Both the position numbers and the translations under genes were made by a program. Below, in pieces: positions 9,535 to 19,146 of a stretch of DNA of 64,000 nucleotides. The notes beneath the pieces were generated by a model, which worked only from the letters and a program-made list of their open reading frames with translations, was not told the DNA's origin and made no database searches. The first letter of the stretch is position 1; each line of letters starts with the position of its first letter. Origin of the DNA: Rhodocyclales bacterium (GTDB taxonomy: Bacteria > Pseudomonadota > Gammaproteobacteria > Burkholderiales > Rhodocyclaceae); the NCBI GenBank assembly GCA_016235805.1, contig JACRIY010000001.1, positions 25,581-89,580 of the forward strand, written 5' to 3'.

Positions 9535-10044
9535 TCACAGGCAGCGCCAGAACGGCGAGCCGGGCGACAGCGGAAAGCAGTTGATCATGGGGAAGGGATA
9601 GGGGCCCGGCATCAGCATCGGCCCCATCACCTGGTTGCGGCAATGGCGCAGATTCTGCTCGATGCGCTCGTTGCAGGCCGCGTCGCGCCGGTTGGCCTCG
9701 GCCGCCATGTCGTCGAAGATCTGGTGGCGCTCGGCGGAGACCATGTGGTCCAGCACCTCGCGCGGCACGCCCTGCGCCGCCAGTTCAAGGATCTGTCCCG
9801 CCGACAGGCGATAGCGCGAGGCCGAGGCCACCATGCGCGAAATGATCTCCCCGGCCGCAATGCCCTGCCGCGCCAGCGCGACCACCTGCTCCAGCGGCAG
9901 CGCGGCCACCGGCTGCGGCAGCCGTGCTTCGAGCTGTTCGGCGCTGATGCGATCGATCTTCGGCGGTGCCAATGGCGTGTCGGCGCAGCCCGGCAACAAC
10001 ACGGTCAGTATGGCGGCAAGCAGCAGGCTGGATATGAAGCGCAT
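9535..10044 (-). CDS. Outer-membrane-type lipoprotein, unknown function
   Basis: This 169-residue protein starts with a lipoprotein signal ending in the lipobox LLPGC (Cys20). The mature part contains two similar helical units around residues 45-100 (VVALARQGIAAGEIISRM and ILELAAQGVPREVLDHM), a tandem motif of bacterial lipoproteins of unknown function. Two further cysteines (in DAACNER and LRHCRNQ) could form a disulfide. The C-terminus is rich in Pro, Met and Phe. ATG at 10044 was chosen because the lipobox fixes the signal peptide. It is probably transcribed from the 300-bp divergent region upstream. Confidence 0.7.
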   Translation of the reverse strand: MRFISSLLLAAILTVLLPGCADTPLAPPKIDRISAEQLEARLPQPVAALPLEQVVALARQGIAAGEIISRMVASASRYRLSAGQILELAAQGVPREVLDHMVSAERHQIFDDMAAEANRRDAACNERIEQNLRHCRNQVMGPMLMPGPYPFPMINCFPLSPGSPFWRCL

Positions 10045-10344
10045 CGGCGTAACTGGATCGTCATCGGCTATCCACAATACGCAATGATAGGCGACCCGGC
10101 GCCTCTGCGGCAGGCCACGACGAGGCCCGGCAATCCACCATTTGTCGCCGGGCCGCGGTGGGCGTAACATCGAATACATAGGCATGTCTGCCGGAACCGG
10201 GTGATTCTCGTGGCAAACAGAACCAGAGATTTGAAGAACGGGATCGGGTGCGCTGTCCAAACCTTAATGGCATGCCTGCTACGTTCCGGCGATGTTCTGT
10301 CCCCGATGTCGGCGCATCGGATCGGCTTCGCCTGAATTTCCGCC
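10045..10344. other. Divergent intergenic region with an 8-bp inverted repeat
   Basis: This 300-bp gap separates the lipoprotein gene (minus) from the second hybrid kinase (plus). It holds an exact inverted repeat, GGCCCGGC at 10124-10131 and GCCGGGCC at 10147-10154, with a 15-nt loop. No gene or convincing promoter hexamers are seen. Confidence 0.4.
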
Positions 10345-13300
10345 ATGATTCCCAATCTCTTCAGTTGGCGATCGCTCAAGGCCCGCGTGACCTTATTCAC
10401 GCTGGGGATCCTGGTGGCCAGCATCTCCGCGCTGGCGTTCTACACCAGCTGGATGCTGCAGGGGGACATGCAGCGCGCTCTCGGCGAGCAGCAGTTCGCG
10501 ACAACGACGCTGGTCGCGAAAGGGATCGATGACGAGTTGAGGTCAAGGATCAATGCCCTGGAACAATATGCCAAGGGCAGGCTGGATCCATCCCTGCTGG
10601 CGAGCGCGGTCGCGTTGCAGGAGCGACTGGAAGGCAGCCCGGCGATTCTGAGCATGTTCAACGCGGGCATCTTCGTCACCGGGATCGATGGCGTGGCGAT
10701 AGCTTCGGCACCGTCGTCCCTCGGACGTACCGGCACCGATTACAAAGACAGGGACTTCATAGCCGCCGCGATCGGGCAAGGCCTATCGAACATCGGCAAG
10801 CCGGTCATGGGCAAGAACCTGCGGGCGCCAACCGTTTCGATTGCGGTGCCCGTTCATGACGCCCAAGGCAAGGTGCTGGGCGCACTCGTCGGGGCGACCA
10901 ACCTGGACAAGCCCAATTTCCTGGACAAGGTCACGCAGAGCCACTATGGCAAGAGTGGCGGCTACCTGCTGGCCGCCCCGCAGCACAAACTGTTCGTCAC
11001 GGCCACCGAAAAGAGCAGGGCCATGCAGCCCCTGCCCGCGCTTGGCCTCAACGCCATGCACGATCGCTACATGGCGGGTTACGAAGGCTTCGGCGTGGCG
11101 GTCAACTCGCGCGGAGTTTCCGAACTTTCGGCGGCCAAGGGCATTCCGTCAGCGGGCTGGTTCGTGGTTGCCACCCTGCCGACCGAAGAAGCCTTTGCGC
11201 CGATAGACGCCATGACGCGACGCGTGCTGCTGAGCACCCTGGTGTTCAGCCTGCTTGCCGGCGCACTGACCTGGTGGCTGATCACCCGGATGCTGCAACA
11301 GCGCTTCGCCCCGATGCTCAGTGCCAGCAGGGCACTGAGCACCCTGGCGGCGAACGATCAGCCCCTGCAAGCCCTGCCGGTCACCAGCCAGGACGAAGTC
11401 GGAGAACTGATCGGCGGCTTCAACCATTTGCTGCAAAACCTGCAGCAACGCGACCAGTACCAGCGGGCGCTGCTCGACAACTTCCCCTTCGCGGTGTGGC
11501 TGAAGGACACCGAGGGACGCTTCCTCGCCGTGAATGCCGGGTTCGTGAAGCTCTTCGGCGCGCGCAGCGTGGCTGAACTCGCCGGCAAAACGGACTTCGA
11601 TATCGCGCCGCGCGAACTCGCGGAAAGCTATCGCGCCGACGACCGCGAAATCCTGGCGTCGCGGCAGAAGAAGAACGTCGAGGAAGAAATCCTCGTCGGC
11701 GGCACGCGCAGGTGGTTCGAAACCTACAAGGCTCCGGTGATCGACAGCAACGGCGCGCTGCTCGGCACGGTCGGATTCGCACGGGACATTACCGACCGCA
11801 GGGAGGCGGAGGCCGCCCTGGCACAGGAACGTGCGGTCCTGCGCGCGCTGATCGATGCCCTCCCGGATCTGGTGTGGCTGAAGAACGCGGACGGAATCTA
11901 TCTCGGCTGCAATCGTCGCTTCGAAGAATTCTTCGGCGCCCGCGAGGCGGAGATCCTCGGCAAGACCGACTACGATTTCGTATCCGGGGAACTTGCGGAT
12001 TTCTTCCGCGAGCACGATCGCCTCGCCATGGAAAAGAACGGTCCGTCGATCAACGAGGAAGAGGTGACATTCGCCTCCGACGGCCACCGCGAACTGCTCG
12101 AAACCACGAAGGTGCCCATGCGTGATGCCGAGGGCAAGCTGGTGGGTATCCTGGGCATCGGTCACGACATCACCCAGCGCAAGGCCACCGACCAGGAACT
12201 CGAACAGCACCGGCGGCATCTGCAGCAACTGGTCGATGTGCGCACCGCCGCGCTTTCCGTGGCCAAGGAAGCCGCCGAAGCCGCCAGCCGCGCCAAGAGC
12301 ACCTTCCTTGCCAACATGAGCCACGAGTTGCGCACGCCGATGAACGGCATCATGGGCATGCTGACCCTGGCCCGACGCCACATGCGGGATGAAACCGGCC
12401 TCGCCCAGCTGGACAAGGCGAAAGACGCCGCCGACCACCTGCTGGCGGTGCTGAACGACATCCTCGACATCTCCAAGATCGAAGCGGAACGCATGGTGCT
12501 GGAAGACGTGCCGCTGCAACTCGATCGTGTCCTGGAAAGGCTGGTCGGCGTGATCGGCAACAAGGCCGCGGAAAAGGGCTTGCAGCTCCAGGTCGACCTG
12601 CCGGAGGAACTGGCACGGCAGGCGCTGGAAGGCGACCCGCTGCGCCTTGAACAAATCCTGCTGAACCTTACCTCCAACGCCGTCAAATTCACCACCCGGG
12701 GCGGCATCACGGTGAGCGTCAGGCAGGTGGATGCCACCCCGGAGCGGGTCCAGGTTCGATTCGAAATCACGGATACCGGCATCGGCATCGAAGCGGCCGC
12801 CCAGGCCAGGCTCTTTACCGCCTTCGAGCAGGCCGACAGCTCGATGACACGCAGATACGGCGGCACCGGGCTGGGACTCGCGATCAGCAGGCGCCTGGTC
12901 GAGATGATGGGCGGCACGATCGGGGCCGACAGTAGCGTCGGCCATGGCAGCACCTTCTGGTTTGCCGTGCCACTGAAAAAGGGGGCCTCGCGCGCCATTG
13001 CGTCGGCGGCGACTTCCGCGGCCCCATCGGACGAGGCGCAGCTCAGGGCCCGTTATTCCGGCGCGCGCATCCTCCTGGCGGAAGACGAGCCGATCAACCA
13101 GGAAGTTTCGCGCGGAGCGCTGGAGTACGTCGGATTGAGCGTGGACCTGGCTGAAGACGGACGGGCTGCGGTCGCCATGGCGCAACGCATGCACTACGAT
13201 CTGATCCTGATGGACATGCAGATGCCGCTGATGAACGGCGAAGAAGCCACGCGGGCGATCCGCGCCCTGCCCGGCTACGCGACCACGCCGATCCTGGCAA

Positions 13301-13434
13301 TGACGGCGAACGCCTTCGACGAGGATCGCAAGCTGTGCATCGTCGCCGGCATGGACGACCACATCGGCAAGCCTGTGGCGCCCGACGTGCTCTACGGCAT
13401 CCTGTTGAAGTGGCTGTCTCGGCCCGGCAGTTGA
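10345..13434 (+). CDS. Hybrid sensor histidine kinase (Cache-like, HAMP, 2 PAS, HisKA, HATPase, receiver)
   Basis: This is a 1029-residue inner-membrane sensor. TM1 (about 14-34) and TM2 (about 295-315) bracket a periplasmic double-Cache-type domain with [24 protein letters not shown] follows, then two PAS domains (about 370-490 and 495-610) with [10 protein letters not shown] and [10 protein letters not shown] openings, HisKA with His660 in [10 protein letters not shown], an ATPase domain (DTGIGI, GTGLGL) and a receiver with Asp957 in [11 protein letters not shown]. No Hpt and no partner regulator are nearby. It is organised like the kinase at 30975 but has two cytosolic PAS domains. The ligand is unknown; Cache domains usually bind small metabolites. 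Confidence 0.9.
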   Translation: MIPNLFSWRSLKARVTLFTLGILVASISALAFYTSWMLQGDMQRALGEQQFATTTLVAKGIDDELRSRINALEQYAKGRLDPSLLASAVALQERLEGSPAILSMFNAGIFVTGIDGVAIASAPSSLGRTGTDYKDRDFIAAAIGQGLSNIGKPVMGKNLRAPTVSIAVPVHDAQGKVLGALVGATNLDKPNFLDKVTQSHYGKSGGYLLAAPQHKLFVTATEKSRAMQPLPALGLNAMHDRYMAGYEGFGVAVNSRGVSELSAAKGIPSAGWFVVATLPTEEAFAPIDAMTRRVLLSTLVFSLLAGALTWWLITRMLQQRFAPMLSASRALSTLAANDQPLQALPVTSQDEVGELIGGFNHLLQNLQQRDQYQRALLDNFPFAVWLKDTEGRFLAVNAGFVKLFGARSVAELAGKTDFDIAPRELAESYRADDREILASRQKKNVEEEILVGGTRRWFETYKAPVIDSNGALLGTVGFARDITDRREAEAALAQERAVLRALIDALPDLVWLKNADGIYLGCNRRFEEFFGAREAEILGKTDYDFVSGELADFFREHDRLAMEKNGPSINEEEVTFASDGHRELLETTKVPMRDAEGKLVGILGIGHDITQRKATDQELEQHRRHLQQLVDVRTAALSVAKEAAEAASRAKSTFLANMSHELRTPMNGIMGMLTLARRHMRDETGLAQLDKAKDAADHLLAVLNDILDISKIEAERMVLEDVPLQLDRVLERLVGVIGNKAAEKGLQLQVDLPEELARQALEGDPLRLEQILLNLTSNAVKFTTRGGITVSVRQVDATPERVQVRFEITDTGIGIEAAAQARLFTAFEQADSSMTRRYGGTGLGLAISRRLVEMMGGTIGADSSVGHGSTFWFAVPLKKGASRAIASAATSAAPSDEAQLRARYSGARILLAEDEPINQEVSRGALEYVGLSVDLAEDGRAAVAMAQRMHYDLILMDMQMPLMNGEEATRAIRALPGYATTPILAMTANAFDEDRKLCIVAGMDDHIGKPVAPDVLYGILLKWLSRPGS

Positions 13435-13463
13435 CCGCAGCAAGCCGGCAGCCGGCGCTCCGG

Positions 13464-13469
13464 TACAAT
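13464..13469 (+). promoter_or_regulatory. Possible -10 element of rlhA
   Basis: TACAAT lies 9 bp before the rlhA ATG; no good -35 hexamer is visible at 16-18 bp. If used, the transcript would be nearly leaderless. Confidence 0.3.
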
Positions 13470-13478
13470 TCCGCCCCC

Positions 13479-15395
13479 ATGCCCGCCACCCTTGAACTCC
13501 TCGCCCCCGCCAGGAATGCCGACATCGGCATCGAAGCGATCAGGCACGGCGCCGACGCCGTGTATGTCGGCGGACCGGCCTTCGGCGCGCGCTATGGCGC
13601 GGGCAACACGGTCGCCGACATCGAGCGCCTGGCGGCCTTCGCGCACCGCTTCCACGCGAAGATCTTCGTCACGCTCAACACCATCCTGCGCGACGACGAG
13701 CTCGACGAGGCGCGGCGCATGGCCTGGCAGATGTTCGAGGCCGGCGTCGATGCACTGATCGTGCAGGACATGGGCCTGCTGGAACTCGACCTGCCGCCGA
13801 TCCAGCTCCACGCTTCGACCCAGACCGACATCCGCACGCCGGAGAAGGCGAAGTTCCTCGCCGATGTCGGCTTCTCGCAGATGGTGCTGGCGCGCGAACT
13901 GTCGCTGCCGGAGATCGGCGCGATCCGCACAAAAGTCGGCGCTGGCGGCACGGCGCCCATCCTCGAATTCTTCATCCACGGCGCGCTCTGCGTGGCGTTT
14001 TCCGGGCAGTGCTACATCAGCCATGCCCACACCGGGCGCAGCGCCAACCGCGGCGAGTGCTCGCAGGCCTGCCGCCTGCCCTACAACCTCGAAGATAAGC
14101 AGGGCCGCATCGTGGCCTTCGACAAGCACCTGCTGTCGATGAAGGACAACGACCAGAGCGCCAACCTGCGGCTGCTGGCCGATGCCGGCATCCGCTCGTT
14201 CAAGGTCGAGGGCCGGCTGAAGGATGCCGCCTACGTCAAGAACACCACCGCGCACTACCGGCAACTGCTCGACCGCATCATCGAGGACGCGCCGGACCTG
14301 TATTCGCGCGCCTCGTCCGGGCATTGCAGCTTCACCTTCACGCCGCGCCCGGAGAAGACCTTCAACCGCGGCGCCACCGACTATTTCGTCAACGGCCGCC
14401 AGCCCGACATCGGCGCCTTCGACACGCCGAGCTTCGCCGGCGAGGCCAGCGGCACCATCACGCGCATAGGCCCCGACTGGTTCGAGGTCGACAGCAAGGA
14501 ACAGTTCGCCAATGGCGACGGCATTTCCTACATGTCGCGCGGACGCAAGCTCGCCGGCCTGCGCATCAACGTCGCCAAACGCGTCGGCCAATCCCAGCGC
14601 CTGTTTCCCAACGAAATGCCCGAGGATCCCGAAGGCTTCAAGGTCGGCGTCGAAATCCTGCGCAATCGCGACCAGGCCTTCGAGCGCCTGCTGGAAAAGG
14701 AATCCGCCGAGCGCCGCATCATGGTCAGCGTGGAACTGACCGAGACCGCCGACGGCTTCGCCCTCGCCCTGCGCGACGAGGACGGCATCGAGGGTCGCGC
14801 CGCCATCGTCCATGCCAGGGAAGCGGCAAAGAATCCGCAGCGCGCGCTGGTCGGCCTCGGCGAAAACCTGGGCAAGCTGGGCGCCACGGATTTCAAGGCG
14901 AGCGAGGTCAAGGTGGTGCTCGGCGAGCCCTGGTTCCTGCCCCCCTCGGCGATCAATGCCCTGCGCCGCGACGCCGTCGATGCGCTGGTCATTGCACGGG
15001 CGGCGGCGCGCCCGCGCCTGCCGCGCGCGGCCGCCGTCGAACCGCCGGCACTCTATCCAGAGCGCGAACTGAGCTACCTCGGCAACGTGCTCAACGGCGC
15101 CGCGCGCGCCTTCTACCGTCGCCACGGCGTGGCCCTGATCGCCGACGCCTACGAGGCCGACACCACGCCCGGCGACGTCTCGCTGATGATCACCAAGCAC
15201 TGCCTGCGCTACAGCCACAGCCTGTGCCCGAAGGAAGCCAAGGGCTGGGTCACCGGCGTCAATGCCGAACCGATGACCCTGGTCAATGGCAAGGATAGGC
15301 TGACGCTGCGCTTCGACTGCAAGAAGTGCGAAATGCACGTCGTCGGCAGGATGAAGAAGGGCCGTACCATCAGCATCCTGCCGGTCGCGCACTGA
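13479..15395 (+). CDS. rlhA: 23S rRNA 5-hydroxycytidine C2501 synthase RlhA (YdcP-type, U32 family)
   Basis: The 638-residue product matches YdcP/RlhA (about 650), which installs ho5C at position 2501 of 23S rRNA using an iron-sulfur cluster and prephenate. Evidence includes LELLAPARNADIGIEAI, HASTQTDI, HGALCVAFSGQCYISHAHTGRS and NRGECSQACRLPY. The cysteines C171, C178, C194 and C198 are at the same residue numbers as in TrhP, showing common ancestry. The C-terminal DUF3656-like half (about 380-638) has another cysteine set (CLRYSHSLC and CKKCEMH). ATG at 13479 is used; upstream frame extension lacks family similarity. A dispersed-repeat copy encodes K-V-G-A-G-G-T-A at about residues 152-159. 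Confidence 0.93.
   Translation: MPATLELLAPARNADIGIEAIRHGADAVYVGGPAFGARYGAGNTVADIERLAAFAHRFHAKIFVTLNTILRDDELDEARRMAWQMFEAGVDALIVQDMGLLELDLPPIQLHASTQTDIRTPEKAKFLADVGFSQMVLARELSLPEIGAIRTKVGAGGTAPILEFFIHGALCVAFSGQCYISHAHTGRSANRGECSQACRLPYNLEDKQGRIVAFDKHLLSMKDNDQSANLRLLADAGIRSFKVEGRLKDAAYVKNTTAHYRQLLDRIIEDAPDLYSRASSGHCSFTFTPRPEKTFNRGATDYFVNGRQPDIGAFDTPSFAGEASGTITRIGPDWFEVDSKEQFANGDGISYMSRGRKLAGLRINVAKRVGQSQRLFPNEMPEDPEGFKVGVEILRNRDQAFERLLEKESAERRIMVSVELTETADGFALALRDEDGIEGRAAIVHAREAAKNPQRALVGLGENLGKLGATDFKASEVKVVLGEPWFLPPSAINALRRDAVDALVIARAAARPRLPRAAAVEPPALYPERELSYLGNVLNGAARAFYRRHGVALIADAYEADTTPGDVSLMITKHCLRYSHSLCPKEAKGWVTGVNAEPMTLVNGKDRLTLRFDCKKCEMHVVGRMKKGRTISILPVAH
13930..13955 (+). repeat. 26-bp dispersed repeat, copy C (inside rlhA)
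   Basis: One mismatch to the consensus. It is read in frame as K-V-G-A-G-G-T-A in the loop before the strand carrying the cysteine cluster. Confidence 0.7.
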
Positions 15396-15399
15396 GCTC

Positions 15400-15684
15400 A
15401 TGGTCAAGGCCCTGCTTGCCGCGCAGCAGCGCGAACGCGACCAGCTGCTGGCCGAACTGGTCAGGATCAAGGGTTTCATGCCGCTGTTGATGAAGCCCCG
15501 CAACGGCATGAAATGGACGCCGGAGGACCGCATCGAACTCGCCATGCAACTCAGGGCGGCCGCCCACCTGTCGCCTTATCTCGCCGTACTGATCCTGCCC
15601 GGTTCCTTCCTGCTGTTGCCGCTGCTGGCCTGGTGGCTGGATCGGCGGCGGCACAAGCGCGATGACGCGGTCCCCCACGCCTGA
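15400..15684 (+). CDS. Small single-pass membrane protein, unknown
   Basis: This 94-residue protein has an N-terminal amphipathic, charged helix (AAQQRERDQLLAELVRIKG), a central LMKPRNGMKWTPEDRIEL segment and one C-terminal transmembrane helix (SPYLAVLILPGSFLLLPLLAW) followed by basic DRRRHKR, suggesting the C-terminus is cytosolic. The proline/glycine-containing helix recalls the membrane segment of LETM1-type proteins, but it is too short to claim homology. It begins 4 bp after rlhA and is probably co-transcribed with it. Confidence 0.6.
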   Translation: MVKALLAAQQRERDQLLAELVRIKGFMPLLMKPRNGMKWTPEDRIELAMQLRAAAHLSPYLAVLILPGSFLLLPLLAWWLDRRRHKRDDAVPHA

Positions 15685-15744
15685 ATTGCGGCTACCGCGA
15701 AGTATCCGCATTGGGTCCGGGCCGCGGCTGCCATGAAGCAGTTT

Positions 15745-15770
15745 CAAAAGTCGGCGCTGACGACACGGCG
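15745..15770 (+). repeat. 26-bp dispersed repeat, copy D (upstream of dusC)
   Basis: Intergenic copy 26 bp before the dusC start, with about three differences from the consensus. Together with copy E it flanks dusC in the same orientation. Confidence 0.65.
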
Positions 15771-15796
15771 CTTCCGGTAGCGAACGCGCCTTCGAC

Positions 15797-16789
15797 ATGA
15801 GCCGGATCGTCCTCGCCCCGATGGAAGGCCTCGCCGACGACGTGCTGCGCGCCGTGCTGACCGCCGCCGGCGGTTACGACTGGTGCGTCACCGAGTTCGT
15901 CCGCGTCACTACCACCTTGCTGCCGCATTCCTGCTTCACGCGCCTCTCGCCCGAGCTGAAGACCGGCTCGCGCACCGCCAGCGGCACGCCGGTGCGCATC
16001 CAGTTGCTCGGTTCCGATCCGGCGCGCATGGCGGCCAACGCCGCCCACCTGGCGCAGCTCGATCCATTCGGCATCGACCTCAATTTCGGCTGCCCGACGC
16101 CGCTGGTGAACCGCAATCGCGGCGGCGCCGCCCTGCTCGACGAACCGGAACTGCTGCAGCGCATCGCCGGCGCGGTGCGCGCCGCCGTGCCGCCGGCGAT
16201 CCCGGTCACCGCCAAGATGCGGCTGGGCATCGAAGACACCGGCCGCGCGCTGGACTGCGCGCTGGCGCTGGAAGCCGGCGGCGTGCAGGAACTGGTGGTG
16301 CATGCGCGCACCAAGGCCGACGGCTACCGCCCGCTGGTGCGCTGGGAATGGATCGCGCGCATCGGCGAGGTGGTCCGACTGCCGCTGATCGCCAACGGCG
16401 AAGTGTGGACCGTCGCCGACTACCATCGCATCCGCGCCGCCACCGGCTGCGACGACGTCATGCTGGGGCGCGGCGCGGTGGCCGACCCGCTGCTGGCGCG
16501 GCGCATCCGCACCGGCGGCGATCCCGAACCGAGCGATGCCGACTGGGAAGAGATCCGCGCCATGATCGAGACCTTCTGGATCCGCGTGCAGGCGAAGGTG
16601 ACGCCGACCCAATCGCCGGGCCGCATCAAGCAGTGGCTGGGCATGATGCAGCGCAATTACCCGCAGGCGGAAAGGCTGTTTCGCGCAATCCGCGAAGCGC
16701 GGCGCGCGGAGGAGGTCAGCGCCGGGCTGGCGCGAACTGGACTTAGCCCCAGCCATCCTCGCGCGGCCATGTCGGAGCCGACACCGTAG
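15797..16789 (+). CDS. dusC: tRNA-dihydrouridine(16) synthase DusC
   Basis: This FMN-dependent enzyme reduces U16 in the tRNA D-loop. The 330-residue protein has the TIM-barrel start VLAPMEGL, the catalytic Cys99 in LNFGCPTPLVNR, the phosphate/FMN-binding KMRLGIED and VHARTKADGY segments, and the NGEVW and MLGRGAVADP boxes. The PTPLVNRNRGGA wording and C-terminal helical recognition domain (KQWLGMMQ) fit DusC rather than DusA or DusB. Dispersed repeats flank both ends of the gene. It shares a direction with rlhA and lies 112 bp after the small membrane gene. Confidence 0.9.
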   Translation: MSRIVLAPMEGLADDVLRAVLTAAGGYDWCVTEFVRVTTTLLPHSCFTRLSPELKTGSRTASGTPVRIQLLGSDPARMAANAAHLAQLDPFGIDLNFGCPTPLVNRNRGGAALLDEPELLQRIAGAVRAAVPPAIPVTAKMRLGIEDTGRALDCALALEAGGVQELVVHARTKADGYRPLVRWEWIARIGEVVRLPLIANGEVWTVADYHRIRAATGCDDVMLGRGAVADPLLARRIRTGGDPEPSDADWEEIRAMIETFWIRVQAKVTPTQSPGRIKQWLGMMQRNYPQAERLFRAIREARRAEEVSAGLARTGLSPSHPRAAMSEPTP

Positions 16790-16791
16790 GG

Positions 16792-16816
16792 GAAAGTCGG
16801 CGCTGGCGCGACGGCG
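16792..16816 (+). repeat. 26-bp dispersed repeat, copy E (downstream of dusC)
   Basis: Starts 3 bp after the dusC stop; the 3' part of the repeat is slightly degenerate. Confidence 0.6.
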
Positions 16817-16849
16817 TAGAGAACTGCGACCGCCGCCACCCGAATGAAA

Positions 16850-16869
16850 ACGGGGGCAAGAGCCCCCGT
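16850..16869 (-). terminator. Rho-independent terminator of the first PEP-CTERM gene
   Basis: Stem ACGGGGGC (16850-16857) / GCCCCCGT (16862-16869) with an AAGA loop. On the minus strand it is followed by TTTT, so it terminates the PEP-CTERM gene; it may also block read-through from dusC. Confidence 0.7.
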
Positions 16870-16893
16870 GCACACCGGCCATTGAAGCTTGTG

Positions 16894-17619
16894 TCAGACG
16901 GCCGGTTTCTGCTTGCGGCGCCGGGCCACAACGCTTAGCAGCCCCAGGCCGGCAAGCATCATGGCGTAGGTTTCGGGTTCGGGGACGGGCGCCGCCGCAG
17001 CCAGCGTAACCTCAACGTTGTCGAGCGCCATCCCGGCATTGCCGGTGATCGTACTGGCGAAGCTGATCCGGGTCGAGCTTTCCGTCGCGATGAAATCAAA
17101 GCCGCGCGATTCCCAGCCCATGTTGGTTGCAGACTTCCCGGTCACATCGAAGGTGTAGTGATTGGAAACGATCGCCGCATTCGGCAGCGTCACGCCCGCC
17201 ACCTTGGCGTCCATGTGTTTCGTCACGGGTGCCCCCGCATAGTTGCCGGCGATGTCGAACGAGACGTGATACAGCGCTCCGACTGCCGTGGCGAAGACCT
17301 GAGAGATCCCGCCGCCAAGCGAGCCGTTCATATCCACGCTGGCATCATTCCTGAGCGTGTCCGCGTCGCTGCCATCCCATAGCGTGTTGATGATGTCCAC
17401 CTGGCCGAAATCGATCTTCCAGTAGGCGAAGTGTCCCGTCGCGCTCGGCGAGTATGCCGGGGTATACGTCTGCCAGGGCACTCCGCTATACCCGGCCTCG
17501 AAACTGCCGTTCTGCAGCAGGTTGGCGGCATGGACGGGTGTCGTCGCGCCGAGCGCGAAACCCAACGCCGCGCAGGCGGACACGGACTTGCGAAACAGAC
17601 CCCCAATTGAAATTTTCAT
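16894..17619 (-). CDS. PEP-CTERM sorting-signal protein, DUF642-like
   Basis: This 241-residue exported protein has a signal peptide ending VHAA (about residue 33). The body begins NLLQNGSFEAG and continues with IINTLWDGSDADTL, SVDMNGSLGGGISQ and VSFDIAGNYAG, the pattern of DUF642/choice-of-anchor beta-sandwich proteins that bind polysaccharide. The C-terminus is the exosortase signal VPEPETYAMMLAGLGLL followed by a hydrophobic helix and ARRRK. Such proteins are processed by an exosortase, not encoded here, and are linked to exopolysaccharide. ATG at 17619 has GGGGAGAG upstream. The regulon palindrome lies 109-124 bp upstream. Confidence 0.88.
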   Translation of the reverse strand: MKISIGGLFRKSVSACAALGFALGATTPVHAANLLQNGSFEAGYSGVPWQTYTPAYSPSATGHFAYWKIDFGQVDIINTLWDGSDADTLRNDASVDMNGSLGGGISQVFATAVGALYHVSFDIAGNYAGAPVTKHMDAKVAGVTLPNAAIVSNHYTFDVTGKSATNMGWESRGFDFIATESSTRISFASTITGNAGMALDNVEVTLAAAAPVPEPETYAMMLAGLGLLSVVARRRKQKPAV

Positions 17620-17963
17620 TGCATCTCTCCCCAGGATTCGCCGGCCAGCCGATTGTGTTCCAAGGCCGATGTGAACGCGCACGCGACGCATTTGAAGAGC
17701 ATACGGTCGGGCAATGCCGCCGACAAATAGTCCGTTCGGACTAAGCGGCCGGCAATCCGGCGCGCGATTCGGCGGCACGAAATTCCGGCGGGAAATTCGA
17801 TTCTCAAGCCGGGTAAGGCATTCACGACCGGCCGGTGAATCGGATCTATCACCAACGCAATATTTCAACGGAATTGCCCGTTAGTTGACCCAGGTCAACA
17901 CTGGTACGGATAGTCGCTGAGCCTGGCCGAAAAGGTGGCCTCAGGAAGGCGAATGTCGCCTGC
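17620..17963. other. Intergenic region upstream of the first PEP-CTERM gene
   Basis: The 344-bp gap holds the promoter side of the PEP-CTERM gene (minus strand) and the 3' flank of the MFS gene. The only clear structure is the palindrome at 17728-17743. The region is AT-richer than its surroundings. No further gene was seen. Confidence 0.4.
17728..17743 (-). promoter_or_regulatory. PEP-CTERM upstream palindrome, copy 1
   Basis: TAGTCCGTTCGGACTA is a perfect palindrome with 7-bp arms. Related sequences lie at similar distance upstream of the other two PEP-CTERM genes. Probably a shared operator or activator site; the binding protein is unknown. Confidence 0.6.
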
Positions 17964-19142
17964 TCAGGCCTGGACCGGCGCGCGAAAGCGCAACACCAGC
18001 CACAGCAGCAACAGACCCGCTGCAAGCCACGCCACTCCCGGCACCCAGACCAGCAGCGCGCTGATCGCGGGATCCTTGTTCACCTGTGCCGCGACCAGGC
18101 CCATGCGGACGAAGGTGGCGAGCGCCAGCAGGGCGAACAGGCCACCGGTCGCCGCGCCCTCGCGGCCGACATGGCCGATGGCGATGGCCGCCGTCATCGC
18201 GCTCATCAGCACCGCCGCCCAGGCCCCGCCGGCGAGAAATTGCAGCACCAGCAGGCTCTCCAGCGAGGGCGCCACCGCCGCCAGCGCCGAGGCGAGCGCG
18301 CCGAGCACGGCGCCCACCGCCATGACCCCGCCGCCGCCGAAGCGCTCGTTGGCGCGGCAGGCGGGGAAGATCAGCAGGTTGAAGCCGACCCAGAACACAG
18401 GCATCAGCAGGTCGAGTTGCTCCGGCCTGGCGAAACGCAGGTAGAGCGGCGCCGAATTGAGCGCGAAATGCGCCTGGAAGCCAAAGCCGAGCATGGCCAC
18501 CGCAGCGAAGAACAGCACGACGCCGACGCCCACGGGCTTCTTCGCCGCCGGTTCCGGGGCAGCGGCCGCCGTGCCGGCCAGGTGCTTCTCGGCCCAGAGC
18601 ATGCCGCTGACGGCGGCCACCAGGGCGATCGACGACAGCGCGAAAGGCAGGCGCGGATCGACACCGCGCAGACTCACCGTCAGGTAGGGGGCGACGGCGC
18701 CGGCGACGCCCAGGCCGACCAGGCTCAGGGTCGACACCCAGGGCAGTTTCGGCGTCGGCACATATTTGCCCAGCATCATCATGGGCGGCGCGCGGAGTGC
18801 CGACGAGGTCATGGCCCAGATCGCGATCAAGCCGAGGAACAACAGCGGCGAAGCCGAGGGCGCGGCGATCGGCAGCAGAAGGAAGGCGACGCAGGATATC
18901 GCGGTGAGCACCAGCAGCAGGCGACCAAGGCGGCCCAGTGTGCGCGACACCTTGTCGGCAGCGACGCCAATGGAAAAGTCCATCAGCGTGAAGATGGCCT
19001 GGTCCGCCATCAGGATGTAGATCACCCATTTCTTCTCGATGCCGGCCTGCGCGGCGAGATGCGGCAGGTAGATGACGTAGACCGTCCAGCAGGTGACGAA
19101 GAGGAACTGGACCGCGGCGAAATAGAGGCCGACGCGCGTCAC
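17964..19142 (-). CDS. Major facilitator superfamily transporter
   Basis: About 392 residues form twelve hydrophobic helices with a central break (AAAAPEPAAKKPVG, about 205-220) separating two six-helix halves. The loop after TM2 has DFSIGVAADKVSRTLGR, an MFS motif-A-like G-x3-D-(R/K). The substrate is unknown. Location at the downstream end of the hydrolase/WS-DGAT operon suggests lipid or fatty acid efflux, but this is only contextual. GTG at 19142 is preferred because it follows the previous stop at 19147. A TTG at 19193 would overlap the upstream gene by 47 bp and lacks a ribosome-binding site. Confidence 0.8.
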   Translation of the reverse strand: MTRVGLYFAAVQFLFVTCWTVYVIYLPHLAAQAGIEKKWVIYILMADQAIFTLMDFSIGVAADKVSRTLGRLGRLLLVLTAISCVAFLLLPIAAPSASPLLFLGLIAIWAMTSSALRAPPMMMLGKYVPTPKLPWVSTLSLVGLGVAGAVAPYLTVSLRGVDPRLPFALSSIALVAAVSGMLWAEKHLAGTAAAAPEPAAKKPVGVGVVLFFAAVAMLGFGFQAHFALNSAPLYLRFARPEQLDLLMPVFWVGFNLLIFPACRANERFGGGGVMAVGAVLGALASALAAVAPSLESLLVLQFLAGGAWAAVLMSAMTAAIAIGHVGREGAATGGLFALLALATFVRMGLVAAQVNKDPAISALLVWVPGVAWLAAGLLLLWLVLRFRAPVQA

Positions 19143-19146
19143 GACA

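Noticed and set aside
15400..15684. LETM1 homologue
   Set aside because: Only a single helix pattern resembles it; length and context do not support the claim.
17620..17963. Sigma-54 promoter for the first PEP-CTERM gene (GG-N10-GC match near the start)
   Set aside because: The match lacks the wider consensus and no equivalent exists upstream of the other two genes.
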